This document shows positions 34,282-46,926 of a DNA stretch of 64,000 bases, piece by piece (positions within the stretch are counted from its first letter, which is position 1; each line of letters starts with the position of its first letter). The notes under the pieces were generated by a model. That model worked only from the letters and a program-made list of their open reading frames with translations, was not told the DNA's origin and did not search any database. Both the position numbers and the translations under genes were made by a program. Origin of the DNA: Astrocystis sublimbata (Eukaryota > Ascomycota > Sordariomycetes > Xylariales > Xylariaceae); NCBI GenBank assembly GCA_022453515.1, contig JAJNNY010000021.1, positions 186,001 to 250,000 on the forward strand, given 5' to 3'.

Positions 34282-35391
34282 ATGGATATCCTCAAAAATG
34301 TGGCTTGTGCGATCGCGCACAAGCTGCCCCTCAAACTTCGGGGGCAGGATAGCCCAAGCGAAATACCAAGTCTAAATGAAATTCCACAAGTTTGCGTCGC
34401 TAGACTACTTGCTGTCGGTGCCTTCAACACGGTTTGGCTCGTGGAGTTACATCAAGCGCTACAAATCGCCTTATCGAAAAATGACAGCACCTGCGTGAGA
34501 CAGTTCATCCTGCGTCTACCTTGCGATGACGCTCTGCTGCCAAACCAGATCACCAACGATGTTGCTTTCAAGCAGTTTGTTGCCAAAAGGCTCCCTCACA
34601 TCCCCGTACCGAAGGTCCTTCTCTACCATGCTACCGATCGGGCAGACACATCTTTCTCTGTTGAAGAGTATATCGACTCGCCTCCACTAAGCTCGATTTG
34701 GATGTCTCTCCCAGATGGTATGAAGGAGACTCTAGCCCAGTCGCTTGCCAAGATACTCGTTGACATTTCCGAGGTTCACTTTGATATGATTGGAGGATTG
34801 AACCCTTTGAACTCGTCCTTGGCGCCCACCGTCGAGGGGTGCAAGATTTTCAAGGGAAGGGGTCAGTTTCATCGAGACGAATGTTATCCTGTAGGCCCAT
34901 ACAGGTCAACTAAGGAGTATATCCTCAGCTGCTATGACCGTGAAATCCACTACTACAGTCACGCTACGGATAATGAGATTGACGCAGATTTCTTCAAGAA
35001 TATGTCTGTTCCCAAGTTTGTAGAGGAGCTCAAAAAGAAGCGGCAGGCTCTGTCTGAAACTGAGTTTGAAGACGAACCATTTGTGTTGGTACACGGAGAC
35101 TTCACGGGGCGGAACATCTTGATTAGTGGCGACCAAATAACAGCGGTACTTGACTGGGATTTTGCGGGCTCATTTCCTATCAGCGAGACACTGTCAGGTG
35201 AACGCATCGATGTTGTCGAAATGGAAAGCGAGGAAACATGTGAGGAAAACTTCAAATGGGATGCCAAAATCCGGGTGTTCATTCAAGACGAGCTTGCGAA
35301 AAGACATTGGGATCAGGATCGGATCAATCTGCTGATGGGAGGAGGCAATTTCGAGCTAGGGTTTGCTCGATGTGAGATGTTTCCGGGCTGA
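34282..35391 (+). CDS. APH-fold phosphotransferase (aminoglycoside phosphotransferase family)
   Basis: An intronless 369-aa protein. The N-lobe has LLAVGAFNTVWLVEL (glycine-rich-loop equivalent) and FILRLP with the position of the ATP lysine occupied by Arg. The C-lobe has the APH catalytic loop VHGDFTGRNILIS (HGDxxxxN) and the metal-binding AVLDWDFAGSFP (DWD). Fungal genomes carry many such kinases, most acting on unknown small molecules rather than on antibiotics. I place the start at the first ATG, because the frame upstream has none. It lies 3.9 kb from the PKS but is separated from it by the arylsulfatase, so a link to the cluster is only possible. Lys-to-Arg at the ATP site, if correct, would weaken activity, but the alignment by eye is uncertain there. 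Confidence 0.85.
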   Translation: MDILKNVACAIAHKLPLKLRGQDSPSEIPSLNEIPQVCVARLLAVGAFNTVWLVELHQALQIALSKNDSTCVRQFILRLPCDDALLPNQITNDVAFKQFVAKRLPHIPVPKVLLYHATDRADTSFSVEEYIDSPPLSSIWMSLPDGMKETLAQSLAKILVDISEVHFDMIGGLNPLNSSLAPTVEGCKIFKGRGQFHRDECYPVGPYRSTKEYILSCYDREIHYYSHATDNEIDADFFKNMSVPKFVEELKKKRQALSETEFEDEPFVLVHGDFTGRNILISGDQITAVLDWDFAGSFPISETLSGERIDVVEMESEETCEENFKWDAKIRVFIQDELAKRHWDQDRINLLMGGGNFELGFARCEMFPG

Positions 35392-36588
35392 TAAGGTTTT
35401 AAGGTCAGTCAGGCTATTAAGTCCATAGTCACTGTTATCTCTTTTCATCCTGTGATCTTTGAATTTTTCATTTTCTTCATAGTCTGGCGCAGGCGCTTAT
35501 CAATCTTTTAGTTGAATTGTTAAAAAATCATTGCCAATGCTTCTATCTTCTCTCATCCGTAAAGCTATGCCAAAACTATTGACTTGGTAAGTGTGTTCTG
35601 AGTTCAATCGCGGTAAGCTAGCGCACTCATCTTGCTTGTACTGACTACCTAGGTACCTACCTACCAAATTGGCTGGTGGCCTCTTACCCAAACAGTGAGA
35701 CTGGTGTGTTCTTAATAGTCATATTATTTTTTGAATATTAATTAAGTTCTGATACGTTAATGTGTTAAGCATGGAGTTCTGATGCCGTTTCTGGTATACT
35801 GTATAACATGAGAGCGGGGTAAAATCACATAGAGTGTTGAGTGCACTGTATGATATACAGTAACTCATACGAGTATCAAGTCATGGGTTATTTTGTAAGG
35901 TTGCAAGACCTATTATGTAATGATGAATAACTCTATCTCTGTATTGCGCCTTTAAGAGCATCTTGAAGTCAAATTTTAGAAAAGAAACCAGTCTAATTAC
36001 CCGTGCCAGAGAAGTTGGCCAATGGCCACTATCCCATGCTAGTTTGGGTTGGGGCGGTCATCTTCTCTAACACCCACCGACACCTCAGCTTTGTACCGAA
36101 TCTGAGCCCAAATCAGCTTTCGCTCCCTCCAATAGTTCTCAATCGCTGGCATCTATGTAATTCCGATAATTATGACGAATTTCTCTTGCTCACCTTATTG
36201 GATTTGTAGTGTGGCGCACATCGCTCCCACTAAATCGAAGTTTCATTCGCTGAAAGCCACTGACGACAAATACCCTTGTTTTGCGTGACGGACTAAGTAT
36301 TGCATCCGCTGCCTGCCTAATTTGGTGCGATCAACATGGCATCTTGTGTATAGTCTATCGTTCAGACGTGTCTGGCGAGCTGGTACTGGGACAAAGTTGA
36401 ATGCTTCGAACTATTGTTAATACTACTGCAGGCTTGCTGCTCCAGCAGGAAGGATGCGCAACCATACTTAGTGGCGCACAGAGACCATAAAATCGCATTG
36501 AATTCTTCGTTTTGAGAATAATGCGGTGCACCATATCACTCCTCCTTCCGATCATTATTTCTTGGTCTCCCCTCCTGGCCATTTCAAG
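35392..36588. other. Intergenic, no gene recognised
   Basis: AT-rich 1.2 kb with a CTACCTAGGTACCTACCTACC tract (35645-35665). No coding potential was seen. Promoter of the arylsulfatase lies in the last part. Confidence 0.4.
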
Positions 36589-38851
36589 ATGCCTCCTTCC
36601 GTGACGACACTGTCACTCTTGGCCCTCCTGGCAGTATCTCAATGTCTGGCGGCGAAGGCACCGAATGTCGTCTTCATATTCACTGACGACCAAGATCTTC
36701 GTCATGGCTCTTTAGATTACATGCCTATTCTGCAGAAAGAACTTGTCGCAAAGGGCACCTTATTCACGAATCACTATGCTACTCTCGCTCAGTGTTGCCC
36801 CAGCAGATCGTCCCTGTTTCGGGGCCAGGCCGGTCATAATACGAACATTACCAATGTTCAAGCCCCCGGGTAAGAGCGTCCAAGGCAGATGTACAGAGTT
36901 GTCGTTCTTAAAAACTGACTTGTCTTAGAGGCAACTATGACAAATGGGTCGCCTCCGGACAGGACAAGGACTATCTACCTCACTGGTTGGTGAAGGCTGG
37001 ATATAACGCAGAATGTATGACGCTGTCACTCATCGAAAGGTGACTTAAATTGTTAAGGAGAAGAAGACTGAAGCCCTTCCCAGATATTGGCAAATTTCTA
37101 AACGGATATAATATCGCGAATTATGCTACAAAGCCCAAAGGATGGACGCACGTCGATGTAACGGTACGCATCGCAAGACATCCCCCAACGCCAATTTTAG
37201 CGCCAAGAAAATACTGACATATGGCAATGCGCAGACTGACCCCTATACGTACGCTTACAACAATGTAGTTATGAGTGCCGATGGAAAAACTCCCGTGTCG
37301 TATCATGGGTACCACCAGACGGACGTCTTGAGGGCGAAGGCGTGAGTTGCCCAGTACCACGCGGAAACAATTCAAGACTCACTACTAATACTAATACCTT
37401 GCGCGATTATATGGCTACAGACTCGATAGGATCAAATATTTGAGTGGTACATCCAAGCCTTTCTATCTGACGATTGCGCCCGTTACACCTCATTTGCCAG
37501 CTGTGCCCCTTGAGAGACACAGTCAACTGTTTCTCGACAAGAAGGCACCACGGCCTGCCAACTTCAACCCCGCCAATAAGATCCAGGCGAACGCTGTTTC
37601 CTGGGTCGCCGATGTCCCGCTGATGACCGCAAAGCAAATAAACGCAACCGACGAGCTCTTTAGGAACCGCATCCAGGGTTTGCAAGGAGTCGATGAGATC
37701 ATCGAGGACGTTGTCGCGCTCCTGGGTGACCTTGGCATCCTTGACAATACTTACATAGTCTATTCATCAGACAATGGCTACCATCTCGGCAACCATCGGC
37801 TTCCACATGGCAAGACACTACCGTTTGTCGAAGACACCAATCTGCCCTTCATCGTCCGCGGTCCCGGTGTTCCCGCGAACAAAAAATCACAGCTTCCTAG
37901 TGCACACCTCGACCTGGCACCGACATTCCTCGAAATTGCTGGCGTAGCCAAGAAGGACTGGCCTACTTTCCTAGATGGCCGGAGCCTGCTAAATAACTGG
38001 AAGAACCCCAAGGCTGCCCAGGTAGGTTTCGAGACTTATCTTGTTTGCTCTCAAACAAATTTCCCGATCAGATGCAAGCTCTCGAGAATAATACAGACTT
38101 TCTCATGAATATTTCGAACTGACTCCCAATTTGTGAGTAGCCAGCCCAATGCGGCGCAGCCGCTCAAGTCGACGCACCCGAGATCCTCAATGTAGAGTTC
38201 TGGGGCAATTCCGGTGGCGAAGCGCCAATTCAAGACACGCGCAACACATACAAGTCATTGCGCATTGTGAGTGCCACAGGGAGCAATGGGGCTACCGTGA
38301 GCTACCTCTATTCACGCTGGTGCACCAACGAAACAGAGCTGTACGATACAGTGGCGGACCCCTACGAGATCAACAACCTATCGCTCAACCCCGACGCAGC
38401 GACCAAGCGTCTACTATCGCGGCTCAATGCCCTGTTGTTGGCGACCAAGTCGTGCGCGGACGTTACTTGTCGCAACCCTTGGCGCTTGCTACAGCCGGAG
38501 CCCGAGAAGCGCGCCATTGTTGCCGACGGGACTCTAACCATCTCATGTCTGGGTGACGCACTGAAGCCAGAATATGATGATTTCTTCGCCAGTATCCCCA
38601 ATGTCGCTTTCCAGGAGTGCAAGGAGGTGCAACTTATCGCAAATGAGCGACCCTACTGGCCGGCCGAGCTGGGAGGTGGTTTGGGTCTTGACTATCGCAA
38701 CTCACCCGACACATTCGTCACGCACAAGCCGAATCCGAAGCAAAGGGTGGAGGGAAACGCTAAAAATCAGGGGACGCAGGCTCAGAGGCATGTAACTCTA
38801 GCAGAAATTGAGCAAAAGGCAATAATATTAGTGAAGGAGGAGTTGGGATGA
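36589..38851 (+). CDS. Secreted arylsulfatase
   Basis: Six exons, 36589-36869, 36929-37014, 37084-37163, 37235-37341, 37421-38021 and 38141-38851, give 621 aa. Residues 1-20 form a signal peptide (PPSVTTLSLLALLAVSQCLA). The sulfatase core shows metal ligands FIFTDDQD, the formylglycine motif CCPSR (in LAQCCPSRSSLFRGQ, where the first Cys is modified), TIAPVTPHLP, and SSDNGYHLGNHRLPHGKTLPFVEDTNLPFIVRGPG with the Asp-Asn metal pair and the Lys/His of the active site. The C-terminal subdomain has LYDTVADPYEINNL. Fungal arylsulfatases release sulfate from aromatic sulfate esters and are induced by sulfur starvation. All active-site residues that I can see are present, so it should be functional if a formylglycine-generating route exists. 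An in-frame ATG at 36526 would place a charged stretch before the signal peptide. Confidence 0.93.
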
Positions 38852-39370
38852 GTGTTAACTCTCGAATCAACTTGCATGAATATCTGCTTGTGTCATTTCG
38901 GCCATATCAGCCACCCAAGCCACCTGCAAGGTTTGCGGTTAGACTTTGAGGGGTGTGCGGTTACCTCGGGACTACTTCTGCTTCTACATCTTATCCTTCA
39001 ATACCTTAAGTACTTACATACTGCTGCGGGAATTATAGGGGGTTTAGAAGCCTTCTGAACCGAACAAGCCTTCCCTATAATATTAGCTTAAGAGATTTCG
39101 GAAGCGTTCAGTGGACCACTGTACATACGCTATATTCAACCACTATTGTACGCTACCTAGCATGCCTACCTACCGGTAAGTAGTAGGTACATACTTACCT
39201 TACCTCACCTAAGGTTATATACCATTCCGCTATTCTTGACATTAAGCGGGTGTAATGACTCAACAGCACTCTCCATGATTGTCATCCTTCGTAGTCTAAC
39301 TCTTGGGCAATTCTGAACAGGGATGCAATGCCCTTACAGGTATCTAACATTTCCCCATCGTTTACCATTC
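38852..39370. other. Convergent 3' region of arylsulfatase and PKS
   Basis: No gene. It contains TAGGTA/ACCTACC-rich tracts (39155-39215). Confidence 0.5.
39171..39215. repeat. TACCTACC/GTAGGTA low-complexity tract
   Basis: A mixed ACCTACC...TAGGTA...ACCTTACC stretch, one of several in the window (35645, 50170, 57567, 62488). Such tracts are common between genes in some Pezizomycotina and have no clear role. Confidence 0.6.
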
Positions 39371-42300
39371 TCATTTCGAAGTTACACTAAATTCACTTCT
39401 TTCCACAACAAGGGTGCCCACTCTTCCAATGGTCGCGCCACCCATGATGTCAAAAACGGCCACATTAGAGTGAAAGTCCTTTCGAATCCAGTTACGAAGC
39501 TCAACAGCTAGTAACGAGTCCACACCATAGTCTGGAAGCGTCTTGCCGGTTTCGATATCGTCGTGAGATGTGAAGAGTGCTTTCGCAAGTTTGGCCTTAA
39601 GTGCGTTGACGACAACCTCCTCACGTTCGTCAGACGATGCAGCATTTCTGAAAGTCGTCGCGGCATCTGCTCCTCTGATTAGTTGTGATTCATTATCGCC
39701 TTCTGTACTTCGGTATTCGCCTCGAAGTTGCGAGAACCCCGCTAATAGAGGCCGTTCCACGCTAATTGGAATATCCTGGCCGTGACTGCGCAACATGGCG
39801 GGTGTGACAGCCCCAAGAAGGACTTGAGCTTTGTCTTCCGATGTTACCAAAGAACAGTTAGGATCGCAGTATACCTCCAACAACGCAAGAAGCTCCTTGT
39901 CTTCAACTTGTGCCATATTAGCCTCAGCTTCGCGGCGGCGCTGGTAATCTTCTGTTTCAGCGATAATACCGATATTCCGCATCCAGCCGATGTCAAGAGA
40001 GACTGCCTTCTGCCCTTGCCTGACTCGGTATCTCGCCAAAGCGTCTTGAAAGGTGCAGCCAGCCGAGTAGTTTGACTGGGCAACTGTGCCGTAAATACCA
40101 GACAATGAAGAGAACAAAATGAAGAAATCCAAGGTCTGTGGCAGCAATCGGTGAAGATTCCAGGATGTCGATACTTTTGAGCGGATTGTGAGCTCCCACT
40201 GAGCCGGTGTCATGTTCTGAAACACAGCGTCCTTCTCATGCTGATGTTAGTAGTTGCAAGTAGTTTGAACCCTGTAGCATTGAGGTCTGAGGGACTACGC
40301 ACCTGTAGGACCATCGCAGCGTTGATGCACCCTTTGATTGGAGGCATCAACTGTGCACATTCCTTCAACATTGTGGATGTAATCTCTGCATCTCCCACAT
40401 CGCATATTGGTGCATATATATTGACGCCAATTAGTGCCAATATGGTCTTCTTCGCAGCGGTTGAAGATGATCCAGACCTAGATGGCACGATGATATTCTT
40501 CGCGCCTCTGCTCGCCATCCATGATAGAACAGCACGACCAAGACCTCCAAAACCCCCCGCTATGATATAACTCGCACATGGGTCAAAGTGCCACGTGGGT
40601 TTGCAAAAAAGATGCTTCGGAACCACGTCATGGTGTCCCACTGTCACTACTATCCACCCTGTGTTCCTACCGCTTTGGAAAAATCTGAAGGCGTCCTCAA
40701 TCTTCGATACGGGGTAAAGGTGAAGAGGGCTTGGGGGCTGAATTGACTGCGCTTGGATTAAATCAATTACCTTTGCAATGAGTTCAGCAGCAAGTGCCGG
40801 ATCTGAAGATGCTAGGTGAAATATGTCGACCGCCACAAAGCTGACGTTTTTCTTGAAGCCAGACATCGGCAACGCCGAATCAGCCATAATATCTGTCTTG
40901 CCAATCTCAATGAAGCGCCCATATGGTGCCATGCATTCCCAGGAGGCTCGGAGACCATCACCCGCTAAGGAATTTAGGATTACATCCATGCCTTGGCCGT
41001 CAGTGATGCGCATGACTCCGTGGGAGAAGGACGTATTTCGACTGTAAAATACATGCTCTGGGCGTATACCGAATCGATCAATGAGAAGTTGTTTCTTTTC
41101 CTCATTGCTAACCGTGGCGTATATTTCTGCGCCTATCATCTTAGCTACGCAGATGGCCATTTGCCCTGTACCTCCAGCTGCAGAATGGATGAGGATCCTT
41201 TCTCCTCGCCTTAACCGAGCCACGGTGATTAGTGAGTAGTACGCAGTGACTCCCGGGCTGATAATAGATGCATATGTCTCTAAAGAGACTGTATCGGGGA
41301 CTTTGCCTACCAAATCTGCATGTGCCCGTGGGAATGTGCGCATGCAGTCCAGTACCCCAGCCTATGTCAACCAATTAGTATCGTTGTACTCCCCGTACTC
41401 ATAAATATCAACTCACAAATACGCGCTCGCCCGGTCGGAATCTATCTTGACAGGCAGAGCCGACTCTTGTCACTACACCTGCACAGTCATATCCAAGTTG
41501 GCTCTCCTCTAACCGACCCAGCGCGATAAAGAGATCACGAAAACTAAGTCCCCATGCTTTTGCTTCGAACTCAACTTCGAATGGTCCAAGAGAGTTCTGG
41601 GAGAAAGTTTCATCATCCACGAATTGAAAGGTATCCAGAAGACCTGGCGTCTTCATGGATAACTTCAAAGCTGGTCCAGGCTGCCAAACTTCGTGGCGCG
41701 TTTGTGGAAAGTAATGAGACAGCGCGGTTGCGCTCAAAGTTTTGTTCATCGTCAGTCGGGCGCTCATCATGAGTCCCTGGCGCTGAATGAACTCAAGTTC
41801 TGTGGAAGAGCCCCCAAATGATTTGTCAAGCACCTGGAGGACATCCATTGTCGAAGCTGTCGGTGAGGCGCTATCTGTTTCAATAGCCAGTGTGACTATT
41901 TTCGCCTCAAATGCCTGCAAGCGCATGCTTCTCATAAAGCCCGTCGCAAGGCTACATTCTGGATACTTTGAAGACATCTTACAGGTCGCCGTCACCCAAA
42001 GAAGGTTCTGAATCTTTTTCATGGCTCCCTGCAGAGATCTAAAGACCGAAGGTGACATATCTGGCAGTATTGCGTCGTCAGTTTCCAGGAGGGAAACTAC
42101 CACGTCTAAGGCGTTTAGTTGATCACCCTCTGCCAATTGCGAAATAGACAAAACTTTGCATTCCCATAAGGTTTGCTTAGAAGCTTGGACCTTGATCTCA
42201 ATGGCAAGCTGCCGCTGGTTCCTTGACTCCCCGTTAACAATGAGAAACAGATTTCTCTTGGGCGCTCCGTTCTGGCACTGATGTGTGAAAGCTGCCGCCG

Positions 42301-45300
42301 TGCTAACCATAATACTGATCAGGTGGGGTGTATCCCCCTCATAATCTCTGAAGCACAGATCGACCCCGGAGTACCCGCTGTCTTTGAGAATGCAGTCCCA
42401 AGTATCTTCGTTGATAGCAGGGCCAGAATCTCGCGCTTTTTCCTCGCATAGCCACCACCCTGGAAAGACTCCGAACCCAAAATTGGTGATGTGCTTTTCT
42501 GCCGCAACCATCTCTAGGAATAGCAGTTTCCCCTCGGGCTTAAGGGTTTTGTGTATGTTTGTGAGGGTTTTCTCAAGATTCCTAGTTGCATGGAGGACAC
42601 TCCCAGCGATGACTAGATCGTATGCATCTGCGTGAACTCCTTGCTCAATGAGGTCGTGCTCCAGATCCAATACTCGAAACTTTACGCGATCATCCAGAAA
42701 GTCCTGGGCAGCGCACTCAAAAAAAGCCGGCGATAGGTCCGTATAAACGTACTCAAGAAATGTTGTCGATCCACTCTGCTCCTCCTGTCGAAGAAGACAA
42801 TCAAGTATGTGTTTTGTAAAACGACCTGTGCCAGCACCAACTTCGAGGATTTTGAGATTTGGATTGTCATGAGACATCAGATCAAGGAGCCGATTGAGCC
42901 GTTGATCGCAGATGCCATTAAACTGTTCCGTATATATGGACTCTGCAAGGCCGGTTGAAAACACAAGTTCCAGAGGATCGACCTTGCCGCAAAGAATGCC
43001 GCGCAGGTTGCGGGCAATAGTGGGAAACATCTGCCAAGGAGGGTATAAACCTTCTACCTCTTGAAATAGACTCTCTATTCTCTCATCGTCCAAGGTTTCT
43101 TCTGATGCGTCACCATTATCCGTCACTGGCCTTAATTTCTGCTGTTCCATAATTTGCTCCATCCATGCCACGTATCGCGCCAGGGATGCTGGGGTGCGTC
43201 TCTGTTCCTCGTTGGTTCTTTCGCGCAATGTTTTTTCGATAATCACATCAATAAGATATGTCAGTCTCCGGAAGTAGTGAGACACTATAAATATAAGTAA
43301 GTAGGGGAGCTTTCACTGGTGCCTCAGCGTTAGAACATAATAACGATTGCCACTGACTTGAAGATTCGTCGCGGAAAGCTTTATCAGCATTGCAGATATG
43401 AGCCAGCTGTTTTGGAGTCAAGAGGCTCATGTGAGGCTTGTGATGAATGTGATAGATCAAGTTCCCGCTGGCTGCGCCTTGGACTGGGCTATTCGCCGTC
43501 GAGATAGGGAATAGCTCAACGTTCGGGAGCATCCAAAGTCGCCTTCCATGGTCATCAACAGCGTATGCTGCTCCCTCAAGTCCGCCTCCGTTTGGCTTAT
43601 AATATGTTTGCATTGATAGTCGGATACCTGTCGTTTCTGGGTATTGCCATCCTGAGGGTGCCATCCAGGCATTGGTCACCCGACTGGGAACAAATGTTGG
43701 TGTGGGCTGTGTCAAACCTGCAGATGACTGCACCAAAAATATGTGCAAAGCCGCATCTAAGATTGCAGGATGGACTGTGTCGGTTAGATGATGAGACACA
43801 GCAGTGGCATCGATCCGCCCTACCGTGACCTCGTTGCCATCCCAGTATATGTCTTTCAAAAGACTGAAGGCACTTCCGTAGTTGTGGCCGTGCCGACGGC
43901 AGTAAGCATAGAACTCATTTCGGTCGATAGCAATGTTGCAGCGATTGAGTGCTTCTTCGTATTGATCCTGCAGCTGCTGATTGGTAAAGCGGACTTCCAA
44001 TCCCCCGTCGATATCGTCACTAGGTTCAACAAACTGAACTTGTATCTTCGCCCAAAAAGCCTCCGACCATCTGTTATTTGAATAGCAGAATATCTGGATT
44101 TCAAACCAAGTAGTGTCCATCTCGAATGACTGTCGCAACGGGCGTAGGTGTAGCATTGTTTCTGTTTTGCTTTCGAGATCATCGCTTACGACAATTGGGC
44201 TCATGAACTTTGCATCCTTAATAATGTATCCGGTAATTTGCTTGCCTGAAGGTATGGTCTCCCTGACAGCCTGGACTGCCATTGCAAGCATAGCGGTAGC
44301 TGGATAGACTATGGTTCCGCTGATCTGAATTGTGTCAGTAGGAAACTTTTGCTTGATACTAATTCCACACTTACTTCATGGTCCCTTAACCATGGCAATG
44401 AGTTAAGCGTCGCAATTTTCCTCCATCGAGGTTGCAAGGGATTCCAGTCATAAAAACAGTTCCCCAGCAAATCGTTCGGTTTCCTGCTTCGAAGTCTATA
44501 GTCACGGCTAAGTCTGGACTCCTCCCAGTACTTTCGTGAGTGATCGAATGGGTACATTGGGCAGTCTGTTAGCAATTGCAATGCTTTATTCGAGCCCTGC
44601 GAACTTTCTGCGACCCCGACCGGGATTCTGACATCGTGACCATGACAGAAAAGCTGACCCACCAGCTCTAGCATAGTCTGTCTTGAGGGCCTATTCTTGA
44701 CCAATGCTGGAATGTAATTCATTGTCAGCGGGTTCTTCTGGCCGCGTCCGAGGTCTAGTATCTCCTTGATAGGCCTACGAAGCGCTGCGTGGGGGCCAAT
44801 CTCCAAGACATCCGAAACACGTCTACCTGACTCCCCAGACTCCTTTGAGATTATGCGAGCAGAGCGCTGAAGAGCTTTACTGAATTCGACCTTTGATTCG
44901 AGGTTCACTACCCAATAGCGAGGGGTTATCAACTCGGAATTTGAGGCCTGCGTCCCCGTCACCGACGATATCATCGAGACCACCTGAGCCGGGGTTTCGC
45001 CAAGTTGAAGACTCCCCAGCATAGATTCATAGCTGTTTGAAATTCCTCGCATCGCTGGTGAGTGGTATGCAATACCTGTGTTCAACTTTTGAACAAATAC
45101 TCCATCCGCTTCGAGGTGCGCTGCCAGCACATCAATCAACTTCTCGGGTCCTGCCAGGGTGACATTTAATGGACTGTTGACACAAGCAACATGGACATCG
45201 TTTACCAAGTCCAGATGTTGCAAGTAGTCTTTGGCCTTGGACTCTGATAAGTTCACAGCCACCATTGATCCAAGATCTGTTTCTTTCAACGATGCTGCAA

Positions 45301-46371
45301 GTTTTCCTCGAAGAAACGAGACCTTACACGCGGACTCGAGTGACAATGCGCCAACGGTGTAACTATGATTGTGAGCAAAGCTTATTTTGAATAAGAGAAT
45401 AGCAAGACAGGTTGGCACTCACGCAGCAGCAATCTCACCTGAAGAATGTCCAAGGACCAAGGTAGGTATAATCGAGAAGCTCTTCAATAGCTCAACGAGG
45501 GCTATTTGAAGGGCTGTGCAGAGAGGCTGTGAGTAGTCAGGTTTGTTGATGTTCGTCGCGTTACGTATTTCATCTGTGCCTAGTTGTTAGCGATTGAGAC
45601 CTCTGGTCAGGGCATATTAATTTACTGAATAACGACCACTTGCACCCGAGTTCCTTGAGAGCTGCGTCGAATCGTTTCAAACAAGACTTGAACGCTACAA
45701 ACTGCAGCAGCTCTATTCCCATGCCGCAGTATTGGGCCCCCTGACCTGTAAAAACGAACGTGAGTGGCGTGGGTATCGAGGCTCGCAGGAGCTTTTGTGT
45801 TATTCGCGGTCTCTTTTCTGCTTGATTAAAAAGAGAAGCATCTAGTACAGCAAAAGTTCGCCATGGCATACGAGATCTTCGATGAGCCAACGTGTAAGCA
45901 ATGCAATCCAGGCTTTTCTGGCTGAGAGCAGATTTGTCCAGATATACCTCCCATTGTGGCATCCACTCCTGCAAAGTACTCTCAGTCGCTGCACTCCATA
46001 CAAGCAGCTGGGGGGAATACCCAGCTGTATCCAGCCTATTTCGTTCATATACTGTACACCGCCTCTGTTGCGGTGCCAGTCATTATTTATGAGGGCAGGT
46101 GTGGGAGAGCCAGCAGGCAATATGGACATTGTCCTGTGATTGCCCCTCAATCCAAGCGATTGAAGATAATGAAAGGCATCATCGATGATAATGTGACAAT
46201 TAGAACCTCCGAAACCAAAAGAGCTGACTGAAGCTCACCTTGGCCCTGCACTAGGCCATGCTACACACTGCGTTGGGATCTGGGGAAATGTCAACATGAG
46301 AAAGTGCGAAGTGGGAAGTTCGGAGAGGCCTACGATTATGTTAGACTGCTCCAGATCGATGCCAGAATTGA

Positions 46372-46381
46372 CCTTTCCTTT
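46372..46381 (-). repeat. 5-bp tandem duplication in PKS KS domain
   Basis: CCTTT occurs twice head to tail on the plus strand (AAAGG twice on the coding strand), between the codons for ALLEK and VNSGID. One copy would leave these conserved KS segments in a single frame; two copies shift it. Confidence 0.75.
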
Positions 46382-46858
46382 TCTAGGAGTGCGTTTGGAG
46401 CGATGATGCCCTTCTCTAGAACCAGTATGGTTTTGATAATGGCAGCCAGACCACTTGCGGCCTCAAGATGACCGATATTGGCTTTGATAGAGCCTCTGGC
46501 CACTCTAGATTAGCATGCGATGCAACTGCTAACCTCAAAGAGAGCTTCTTTTTGCTTACACAAACAGTGGCTCGCTCGACGACCGAATAGCCATGAACGC
46601 TCTGCCAATGGCCCTGGCCTCTATTGGATCACCAACACTGGTACCGGTACCTTAGAGACATAGTAAGTATTGTGAGCCAACAGTCTCAAGTCAGAGTATA
46701 AACCAGATTCAATGACTACTTCGACTAACCATGCGCTTCAAAGTAGCGTGTAAGCTCTAGGCCCAATCCAGCTTTCCGATAAACATGATGAATCAAAGAT
46801 TCTTGAGAGATAGCATTGGGCTGAGGGAGGACTGGTGTTCTTCCATCCTGATTTGAAC

Positions 46859-46926
46859 CTATTTCGATCATTTACTTTCATTAGACGAACCAAGTCCTCT
46901 TCGGACATAACAAAAGATGCACTTGC
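46859..46926 (-). other. GC-AG intron in the PKS gene
   Basis: The exon ends GGGACAG and is followed by GCAAGT, not GT. The acceptor is AAATAG. The join gives [14 protein letters not shown], the conserved KS segment, so the junction is well placed. Confidence 0.85.

Noticed and set aside
46224..46372. A 149-nt intron that would remove both KS lesions
   Set aside because: The donor GTCAAT is poor and the splice would delete the conserved segment from VNSGID to GPR before FGFGG. Kept only as an alternative.
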